Positions 1-4,619 of a DNA stretch of 5,257 bases are shown here, one piece after another. Location of the stretch: assembly GCA_958436475.1 (NCBI GenBank), contig CAUBKG010000085.1:1-5257 (forward strand), read 5' to 3'. The position numbers were made by a program, and so were the translations under genes. Position 1 is the stretch's first letter; each line of letters begins with the position of its first letter. The stretch is from an uncultured Clostridia bacterium. GTDB taxonomy: Bacteria; Bacillota; Clostridia; Oscillospirales; Acutalibacteraceae. The notes beneath the pieces are model-generated. The model was not told the origin of the DNA. It saw only the letters and a program-made list of their open reading frames with translations, and did not search any database.

Positions 1-87
1 CTGTTTTCCGCCAAAGCTTGAAAGGAAGGGCGGCATATGATATCATATTTATGCTACAATTGCCTTTTGGGCATTTGGCGGTATAGG
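1..87. other. Left-edge intergenic DNA with a 14-bp palindrome
   Basis: No gene can be supported here. Positions 35-48 form a perfect 14-bp palindrome (ATATGATATCATAT). It sits inside a wider 8-bp inverted repeat, CCGCCAAA at 8-15 and TTTGGCGG at 74-81. TGCTACAAT at 52-60 resembles an extended -10 box on the plus strand, but there is no matching -35 box and no gene downstream on that strand. On the minus strand two short open frames begin at ATG codons inside the palindrome and run off the left edge; neither has a good ribosome binding site and neither is recognisable over 12-15 residues. The palindrome could be an operator for a gene lying to the left. Confidence 0.35.
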
Positions 88-130
88 GGAAGTGGCGTAG
101 TACTTTACCGACGACGCGCCGCTTCCTTTT
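88..130 (+). terminator. Possible intrinsic terminator reading rightwards
   Basis: GGAAGTGGCG (88-97) pairs with CGCCGCTTCC (117-126) as a 10-bp stem with one G-U wobble, followed by TTTT and more T-rich sequence. The 19-nt loop is long, and no rightward gene is visible in the window, so it would have to serve a gene to the left. Read on the minus strand it lies just after the stop codon of the small regulator gene but has no T tract. The loop contains TTTACCGAC (104-112), which matches the putative operator repeat of that gene. Confidence 0.3.
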
Positions 131-296
131 ATTGTTCTTTGAGCAGTTTTATCCCATCCCGAATCGCCTGCGGACGCTTTTTCCCTTTTCGTTTGCAGTA
201 ATCGTCCAGTATTGCCGCATCGTTTTCGCTGATGCGTACATCCAAACGAATCGGCTTCGGCTCATCGGTGGGCCGCCCTATTTTCTTAGCCGGCAA
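129..296 (-). CDS. Small ribbon-helix-helix (CopG/Arc-like) DNA-binding protein, 55 aa
   Basis: A 55-residue protein that reads as a complete ribbon-helix-helix repressor. It has a basic N-terminal arm (PAKKIGRPTDEPKP), a beta strand IRLDVRIS at about 16-23, helix A ENDAAILDDYCKRKG at about 24-38, and helix B from about 41 to the end (RPQAIRDGIKLLKEQ). In this fold two chains pair their strands and insert them into the DNA major groove. The start is TTG at 296: an in-frame TGA lies immediately before it, no in-frame ATG follows, and AAAGGGG (305-311) sits 8 nt upstream as a Shine-Dalgarno. The gene has its own promoter with direct repeats, so it probably represses itself. It is less GC-rich than the operon at 856-5257 and shares no transcript with it. 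Such small regulators are common on mobile elements and beside toxin genes, but no partner is visible. The fold is likely; the target is unknown. Confidence 0.75.
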   Translation of the reverse strand: MPAKKIGRPTDEPKPIRLDVRISENDAAILDDYCKRKGKKRPQAIRDGIKLLKEQ

Positions 297-304
297 TCAC
301 TTCA

Positions 305-311
305 CCCCTTT
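305..311 (-). promoter_or_regulatory. Ribosome binding site that fixes the TTG start of the small regulator
   Basis: Read on the minus strand this is AAAGGGG followed by TGA, close to the AAGGAGGTGA consensus. It lies 8 nt before TTG at 296. Together with the stop codon directly before that TTG, it makes the non-ATG start convincing. Confidence 0.7.
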
Positions 312-312
312 C

Positions 313-349
313 TACCGACAAAAATATTGTATAGTTTTTACCGACAAAA
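313..349 (-). promoter_or_regulatory. Putative operator: two 11-bp direct repeats flanking the -10 box
   Basis: TTTTGTCGGTA (minus-strand reading) occurs exactly twice, at 349-339 and 323-313, 26 bp apart, about two and a half helical turns. The first copy fills the spacer next to the -35 box and the second covers the predicted transcription start, so a bound protein would block RNA polymerase. Ribbon-helix-helix regulators often bind short repeated sites in their own promoter, so the downstream 55-aa protein is the natural candidate. The repeat is seen; the binding is inferred. Confidence 0.5.
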
Positions 350-354
350 GTCAA
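326..354 (-). promoter_or_regulatory. Sigma-A-type promoter of the small regulator gene
   Basis: On the minus strand the -35 box TTGACT (354-349) and the -10 box TACAAT (331-326) are separated by exactly 17 nt. Each differs from the vegetative consensus by one base. Transcription should start near 319, giving a leader of about 20 nt with the ribosome binding site at 305-311. Confidence 0.75.
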
Positions 355-442
355 CATCTCAATACATTCAGGCATTGTAAACAGGGGAGAAAGTTTTTTT
401 CGGGTTGGAAACGAAGCATTGAAAAAGCAAATGTTTTATACA
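355..442. other. AT-rich intergenic spacer, nothing recognised
   Basis: Between the regulator promoter and the tandem repeats I see only AT-rich sequence with a run of seven T residues near 391-397. No convincing promoter, gene or RNA structure is apparent. Together with the repeats and terminator to its right it forms a gene-free stretch of about 500 bases up to 855. Confidence 0.5.
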
Positions 443-583
443 TCCGGGAAGCGAGCCACACAGATGGGGCTTCTCGTAGGGGCGGCCACCGGCCGCCCGC
501 CGAAAACAAAATTGCCTGCTCGCAGAAGGCCATGCAGAATGCACAGGACAGGACGGGCGCCCAATGGGCGCCCCTACGGCGGT
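443..583. repeat. Tandem repeat copy 1 with REPIN-like pair of GTAG hairpins
   Basis: First copy of a unit of about 140 bp, next to copy 2 at 584-723. It opens with a shared flank (TCCGGGAAGCGAGCC and CACAGATGGGGCTT). The element proper is bounded by perfect 10-bp terminal inverted repeats, CGTAGGGGCG (475-484) and CGCCCCTACG (569-578). Just inside each end is a GTAG-headed hairpin: GTAG at 476-479 followed by stem GGGCGGCC/GGCCGCCC (480-487/491-498, loop ACC), and, in opposite orientation, CTAC at 574-577 preceded by GGGCGCCC-AAT-GGGCGCCC (555-573). Two inverted GTAG-headed palindromes are the hallmark of REP doublets, which RAYT-type transposases mobilise in other bacteria. No such gene is in the window, and the assignment rests on layout alone. 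Confidence 0.75.
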
Positions 584-723
584 TCCGGGAAGCGAGCCGC
601 ACAGATGGGGCTTTGGCGTAGGGGCGGCCAAAAGGCCGCCCGCAAAAAATTGCCTGCCTGCGGAAAAACCGTGCGGAACGCACGGGGCAGAGCGGGCGCC
701 CAATGGGCGCCCCTACGGCGGGT
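584..723. repeat. Tandem repeat copy 2 with REPIN-like pair of GTAG hairpins
   Basis: Second copy of the unit, with the same flank differing by a few substitutions and a 1-nt indel. Terminal inverted repeats are CGTAGGGGCG (617-626) and CGCCCCTACG (708-717). The left hairpin has GTAG at 618-621 and stem GGGCGGCC/GGCCGCCC (622-629/634-641) with loop AAAA instead of ACC. The right hairpin, GGGCGCCC-AAT-GGGCGCCC (694-712) before CTAC (713-716), is identical to copy 1, loop included. The interior has drifted strongly, keeping mainly an AAAATTGCCTGC-like core (copy 1 near 507-519, copy 2 near 645-657). Conserved ends with a divergent middle suggest selection or mobility acting on the hairpins. Confidence 0.75.
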
Positions 724-761
724 GGCAGCCTTGCCGAAGGTCCAAGGGCGAGGCACATACC

Positions 762-813
762 AAAAAGATAACCCACCATAGCGCTTTTGGCAGAAAGCAC
801 TGCGGTGGGTTAT
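762..813 (-). terminator. Intrinsic terminator of the ECF operon
   Basis: Read on the minus strand, ATAACCCACC (813-804) pairs with GGTGGGTTAT (777-768). Past a two-base internal mismatch the stem continues as AGTGCTTT/AAAGCGCT with one wobble, closing on a loop of about 6 nt. The stem is followed by C and TTTTT (766-762). It begins about 43 nt beyond the stop codon of the S component gene and is the only strong terminator on that side. The plus-strand reading has only a weak T run, so it acts mainly leftwards. Confidence 0.85.
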
Positions 814-855
814 TGCTGCTCATAACGCAAGGCTTTGCCGGGCCTTTTTGCTTCT

Positions 856-1545
856 TCAGCCCTCCATGAGGCCGTATTTCACCTTGACCCGTTCGAGCTT
901 GCGGCCGATAGGCCGCTCCAGCAGAAGGAGAAAAACCACGTTGGAAACGGCGTAGGTCAGAAGGAAGGGCAGGGAAGCGGCCGCGGCGGCCAAATACCGG
1001 GCGAGGCTGAAAACGCCGTCGAAGGCCAGCACCGTCCAAACGTCCATCATCAGGGAGAATGCCGCGCCCGCGAAGACGCCGTAGAGGGAGAGGGTAACGC
1101 GGCTTTCCAGCCAGCCCCGCCGGGCGAGCAGCCCCGCGAGGAAGCCGAGGAAGCCCCACACGAACATCTGGAAGGGGGTCCAGGGCCCCTGTCCAAAGAG
1201 GAAGTTCGAAACTACGGCGGAAAGGGCTCCGGTGAGGAACCCGGCCTCCGGTCCGAAATAGATCGCGGTGATCACCACCATGGCGGTCACGGGCTTGAAG
1301 CCGGGAATGGGCGCGAAGACCGCGCGCCCCGCCACGGAAAGGGCAACCATTACGGCTAGGAGCACCAGCTCCTTGGCGTTCGGGCCGCGCTTTTCAAAGG
1401 AGAGAAAAAAGGGCACGCAGGCGGCGAGGGCCAGCACGAGGGAGATGATTTGGTATTTCCGGTCGCGGAAGAGGACGACTCCTATGGCGATCACCAGGGG
1501 GATACCCAAAAGAATGAGGGAATAGCGCAGCGCTTTTTTATGCAT
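856..1545 (-). CDS. ECF transporter S component (substrate-binding membrane subunit), possibly corrinoid-specific
   Basis: A 229-residue integral membrane protein that binds the substrate and delivers it to the EcfT/EcfA module. Two hydrophobic helices (about 10-26 and 33-50) precede a six-helix S-component core from about 58. Core signatures are an alanine-every-fourth pattern A64/A68/A72 in the first core helix, the usual EcfT contact in S components, then GRAVFAPIPGFKP (73-85), an SN pair at 113-114 and FGQGPWTPFQM (117-127) leading into another helix. This pattern recalls the CbrT-like group of S components, some members of which import vitamin B12; I assign that substrate with moderate confidence because a DUF4430 gene shares the operon. 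The start is ATG at 1545, overlapping the ATPase gene by 8 bases, with AAAGGAA about 11 nt upstream. An in-frame TTG at 1575 lacks a ribosome binding site. It is the last gene of the operon. Confidence 0.85.
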   Translation of the reverse strand: MHKKALRYSLILLGIPLVIAIGVVLFRDRKYQIISLVLALAACVPFFLSFEKRGPNAKELVLLAVMVALSVAGRAVFAPIPGFKPVTAMVVITAIYFGPEAGFLTGALSAVVSNFLFGQGPWTPFQMFVWGFLGFLAGLLARRGWLESRVTLSLYGVFAGAAFSLMMDVWTVLAFDGVFSLARYLAAAAASLPFLLTYAVSNVVFLLLLERPIGRKLERVKVKYGLMEG

Positions 1546-3217
1546 CGTTCGGCCCGTTCCTTTTGCAGATTTCAATCACGTCTTCACACGTGACGGCGTT
1601 TTCATACATATGGCGGGAAATGCGGTTGGCGGCGGTGGTGTAAAAGCTGTTGCCCGCAAAGAATTCAGCGGGGACGGCAGGAGCGGTCAGCTCTCCGTCG
1701 AAGAAAAGGGCGCAGCGGTCGGTATACGAAGCGGCAAACTCCACATCGTGCGTCACGAGCAGGAGGGTGATGCCCTGCGCCGCGAGACTGCGGAGGATCT
1801 CCCCGAAGGAAGCCTTTGCGTGTGCATCCAGCCCCTTGGTGGGCTCGTCCAGCAGGATGATTTTAGGCTCCAGCATGAGGATTTTCGCAAGCGCGGCCTT
1901 TTGCTGCTCGCCGCCGCTCAGGTCGTAGGGGTGGCGGCGGAGCAGGTGGGCGATGCCGACCTTTGAAAGGGTTCGTTCCACCCGGGCCTTCCACTCCTCC
2001 GGGGAACAGCCCATGGGGCGGCGCAGCTCCGCGAGGTCTTCCTCCACGGTGGGCTTTAAAAAGACGTCCTGCGGGTTCTGGGGGAGCAGAACGAGGTTTT
2101 TCCGGTAAAGCTCCGGCCCCTTATAATCCTTGATCCTTTTGCCGTTTATCGCCACCCGGCCACGGTAGGCGCGCTGCTGGCCGGAAATCACGCGCAGCAG
2201 GGTTGTTTTGCCCGTGCCGTTGCCGCCGAGGATGCCGAAGCATTCCCCCCGGCTCACGGACAGGTTCACCCCGCGCAGGATATCCGGCAGCTCCCGCTCA
2301 TAGCGGAACCATGCTTCCCGCAGCTCCACCGCCGCCTCCCCCGCGGGGGGCTCCGGCCTGGCGGGCAGGGCGGTGATCTCGTTTTTATAACCGCGGCTTA
2401 AAAAGCCGCGCCCTTCCTTTACCGTGAGCGGGCAGGGGCCGGAGGCGCCGAGCCCGTTATAGATGCGGGCCGCGCTCGGCAGCCCCAGCAGCATGGGATG
2501 GCCCCCCGGAAGGGCGCGGAGGGCCCGCGCCGCCTGCCCGGGCGTATCGGAAAGGATCACGCGGCCCCGTTCCATGACCGCCGCCCTATCCGCCAGCGGG
2601 AACACATCCTCCAGCCGGTGCTCCGCCAGCAGGATGGTGAGGCCCAGCTCCTGGTTGAGCTTCCGCAGGGTGGCGATAAAATCCGCCGCGGCGATGGGGT
2701 CGAGCTGGGAGGTGGGCTCGTCCAGCAGCAGGATATCGGGCTGCATCACCATTACGGAAGCGAGGTTTAAAATCTGCTTCTGCCCGCCCGAAAGGGAGGC
2801 GGTTTCCCGGCGGAACCACTCATGTATGCCGAAAAAGCTGGCCATTTCCCCCACCCTCCGGCGAATGACGGAGGAGGGCAGCCCCAGGCTCTCGAGGCCG
2901 AAGGCCAGCTCGTGCCAGACCTTATCGGTGACGATCTGGTTTTCGGGGTTCTGCATAACGAACCCGATTTTGGAGGCGGCCTCGCGGTCGGAAAGCTGCT
3001 CCAGCGGCACGCCGCGGTACCGGATCTCCCCCGATTTTTGCCCGTGGGGAGAAAGCTCACGCTTCAAAAGCCGCAGGAGGGTGGTCTTCCCGCAGCCCGA
3101 TTCCCCGCACAGCACCACGAATTCGCCGGGGTTTACGGAGAGGGAAACGCCGTCCAGCGCAGGGGAATCCGCACCGGGGTAGGTAAAGCTCATATTTTTG
3201 AGCGCAAGTATTTCCAT
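1538..3217 (-). CDS. ecfA: Fused energy-coupling factor ATPase EcfA-EcfA' (two ABC domains in one chain)
   Basis: A 559-residue cytoplasmic ATPase that powers the ECF importer; one chain replaces the usual EcfA1/EcfA2 pair. Domain 1 has Walker A GESGCGKT (38-45), Q-loop Q89, signature LSGGQ (142-146), Walker B ILLLDEP (162-168, catalytic E167) and switch H200. A linker of about 245-295 follows. Domain 2 has Walker A GGNGTGKT (331-338), Q380, signature LSGGE (433-437), Walker B IILLDEP (453-459, E458) and H490. Both ATP sites therefore look intact. The C-terminal tail with NSFYTTAANR (523-532) is typical of fused EcfA proteins. The start is ATG at 3217 with AAGGAGG 7 nt upstream (3225-3231). 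It overlaps ecfT by 28 bases. An in-frame ATG at 3193 would give a neat 4-base overlap, but it would remove the first beta strand and has no ribosome binding site. Confidence 0.95.
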   Translation of the reverse strand: MEILALKNMSFTYPGADSPALDGVSLSVNPGEFVVLCGESGCGKTTLLRLLKRELSPHGQKSGEIRYRGVPLEQLSDREAASKIGFVMQNPENQIVTDKVWHELAFGLESLGLPSSVIRRRVGEMASFFGIHEWFRRETASLSGGQKQILNLASVMVMQPDILLLDEPTSQLDPIAAADFIATLRKLNQELGLTILLAEHRLEDVFPLADRAAVMERGRVILSDTPGQAARALRALPGGHPMLLGLPSAARIYNGLGASGPCPLTVKEGRGFLSRGYKNEITALPARPEPPAGEAAVELREAWFRYERELPDILRGVNLSVSRGECFGILGGNGTGKTTLLRVISGQQRAYRGRVAINGKRIKDYKGPELYRKNLVLLPQNPQDVFLKPTVEEDLAELRRPMGCSPEEWKARVERTLSKVGIAHLLRRHPYDLSGGEQQKAALAKILMLEPKIILLDEPTKGLDAHAKASFGEILRSLAAQGITLLLVTHDVEFAASYTDRCALFFDGELTAPAVPAEFFAGNSFYTTAANRISRHMYENAVTCEDVIEICKRNGPNDA

Positions 3218-4068
3218 GTGACAGCCTCCTTGATCTCGATGAAAAATGGGAGGAACATGAGCAGAAACAAGAGAAAATAAAGGATGCAGGCGGGCGCGCG
3301 GAAGGAAAGAGGGGTGATTTCGGGGTAAAACCCGAAGCCCAGATACCGCCCGTACCCGAGGCAGACGGGCAGAAAGAGAAGGAGGGAAACGGCGAGCAGG
3401 GCGCCATCCCGCCCGGTGAAGCGAAAGAGGGAAAAGCTCGTGCGCCCCGCGAGGCCATACCCGCGCGCCTTCATGGAATCGGCTGTTTCCACGGCGTTTT
3501 CGAGCGACCAGGTAACGAGCGCGGAAAACACGCGCACGGAGGCCTGCACGCGGTCGGTGATGCTTTTGGAGGCATAGAGCCCGAGCGTTTTCTGCGTTCT
3601 GCGGATGCTCCGGGCCTTTTGCCGGAAAAGGGGCAGGAAGCGCAGCGCCATGGAGAGGATGAGCGAGAGGCGGGGGATTGCCTGCCCGAAGAGGTAGAGG
3701 AATTTATCCGAGGTCATCACTTCGGAAAAGCATTTGAACCAGTAAACCACGGCGATGAGCATGGCGGCGATGGCCGCGCCGTAAAGCACAGCTTCCAGGG
3801 TCACGGGATTGTCGTTCAGATAAAACAGAGGGGTCACGCCGTTGTGGCTGAACAGGGGATTGGTGACGGCAATGAGCAAAAACGCCGGGATATAAAAGGC
3901 AAGGCTCGAGCGGAGCTCCCGCCGGCGCGCGAGCATGCCGAAAAAGCAGACGGCCGAAAGAACGGACAAAAGGAGGATCACCGGATGGCTCGTGAACATG
4001 GTGAGCAGCGTCACCGAAAGGAAATAAAACAGCAGCACCGCGGGGTGGTAGCTTTCAAATGCGTTCAC
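3190..4068 (-). CDS. ecfT: ECF transporter transmembrane scaffold EcfT
   Basis: A 292-residue membrane protein that links the two ATPase domains to the S component. Hydrophobic segments lie near 10-25, 29-46, 56-73, 90-110, 222-240 and 258-277. Between them a long amphipathic stretch (about 115-210) carries the two coupling motifs of the family, ARS at 152-154 (RQKARSI) and ARG at 201-203 (SMKARGYG), which dock into the ATPase domains. I place the start at GTG 4068. It overlaps the stop of the DUF4430 gene as GTGA and has GGAGGG (4078-4083) 9 nt upstream. An ATG at 4089 and other upstream starts would add residues rich in Arg, Gly and Pro and have weaker upstream signals. The protein is a dedicated T subunit, since all its partners are encoded beside it. 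Confidence 0.93.
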   Translation of the reverse strand: MNAFESYHPAVLLFYFLSVTLLTMFTSHPVILLLSVLSAVCFFGMLARRRELRSSLAFYIPAFLLIAVTNPLFSHNGVTPLFYLNDNPVTLEAVLYGAAIAAMLIAVVYWFKCFSEVMTSDKFLYLFGQAIPRLSLILSMALRFLPLFRQKARSIRRTQKTLGLYASKSITDRVQASVRVFSALVTWSLENAVETADSMKARGYGLAGRTSFSLFRFTGRDGALLAVSLLLFLPVCLGYGRYLGFGFYPEITPLSFRAPACILYFLLFLLMFLPFFIEIKEAVTWKYLRSKI

Positions 4069-4619
4069 CGGCTTTGTCCCTCCATCCATTGGCAGCCCAC
4101 GTCCCGTCCGAGGTCGCAGGTATACACCCATTCTATCACATCGCCGTCCCGGAGGGTATATTTGCTGCAACCATAGTTCGGAAATTCGCCGTTCACACGG
4201 TACATCCAGCCGCTTAAAGGGCCGCAGGAGAATTCATACAGATAATGGATCCCCTGCACGTACACGCTGCCGTAGCTGTTTTCCGCCGCGCCCTGGAATT
4301 CCATCTGGATGCGGCTATGGCGCACGGCGCGGTCGAGCACGTCGAAGACGGTGTCGCCGGGGCGGAGGACGTACTCTGCCGGGGCGAGGATCACGCCGTC
4401 CGCCGGCACATATTTTCCGCTTTGCAGGGCGGGGTCGAGGTCGTCCCAATTCTCCAAAACGGTATCGCACCGGATGCTGAGGGTGACGGTATCGGTTTCT
4501 TCGGTGATGTCGTCGATATGGGTGAGGTAATATTCGTCTACCGATTGTATTTTCGTGCCGGAACAGAGCACGGCGATCATCAGCGCCGCAAGCGCCAGCA
4601 CGAGCAGGTCTTTTTTCAT
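4065..4619 (-). CDS. Exported DUF4430 protein (transcobalamin-like C-terminal domain), likely ligand-capture subunit
   Basis: A 184-residue protein with an N-terminal signal or anchor segment (KK at 2-3, hydrophobic 5-18) and an extracellular DUF4430 domain. The family shares its fold with the C-terminal beta domain of transcobalamin and intrinsic factor. Family marks are PGDTVFDVLDRAV (87-99), YVQGIHYLYEF (120-130), GPLSGWMYRVNGEFPNYG (133-150) and DGDVIEWVYTCDLGRDVG (158-175). A conserved-looking N-terminal strand (VTLSIRCD, 45-52) precedes the domain. Cys19 lies at the end of the hydrophobic segment, but AVLC is not a good lipobox, so lipid attachment is doubtful. Five further cysteines (51, 132, 151, 168, 176) fall in the exported part. 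The start is ATG at 4619 with GGGAGGG 7 nt upstream (4627-4633), overlapping the preceding stop as ATGA. Context suggests it presents a cobalamin-like ligand to the S component; the ligand is inferred. Confidence 0.88.
   Translation of the reverse strand: MKKDLLVLALAALMIAVLCSGTKIQSVDEYYLTHIDDITEETDTVTLSIRCDTVLENWDDLDPALQSGKYVPADGVILAPAEYVLRPGDTVFDVLDRAVRHSRIQMEFQGAAENSYGSVYVQGIHYLYEFSCGPLSGWMYRVNGEFPNYGCSKYTLRDGDVIEWVYTCDLGRDVGCQWMEGQSR
4078..4083 (-). promoter_or_regulatory. Ribosome binding site that fixes the GTG start of ecfT
   Basis: GGAGGG on the minus strand lies inside the last codons of the DUF4430 gene, 9 nt before GTG at 4068. The GTG shares bases with the TGA stop (GTGA), a classic arrangement for stop-restart coupling. 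It argues against the longer ATG-started form of EcfT. Confidence 0.7.

Noticed and set aside
132..621. Two plus-strand open frames at 132-380 and 232-621
   Set aside because: The first is antisense to the well-supported ribbon-helix-helix gene and its promoter; the second also runs into the repeats. Neither has a start signal or family features.
443..723. Short CRISPR array
   Set aside because: There are only two units of about 140 bp with related interiors and internal hairpins, not short identical repeats with unique spacers of constant length.
828..849. Possible plus-strand terminator (AAGGC/GCCTT stem followed by TTT)
   Set aside because: The stem has only 5 bp and no plus-strand gene leads into it; the strong minus-strand terminator at 762-813 explains the operon end.
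351..869. Several overlapping long open frames on both strands
   Set aside because: They translate the GC-rich tandem hairpin repeats, give low-complexity Arg/Pro/Gly/Ala protein in every frame, have no good ribosome binding site and match no family I know.
835..1359. Plus-strand open frame of 174 codons
   Set aside because: It is antisense to the S component gene, made of Glu/Gly/Arg-rich sequence typical of the complement of a GC-rich coding region.
2463..3280. Plus-strand open frames of up to 239 codons opposite ecfA
   Set aside because: They are shadows of the ATPase gene, whose motifs are unmistakable on the minus strand.
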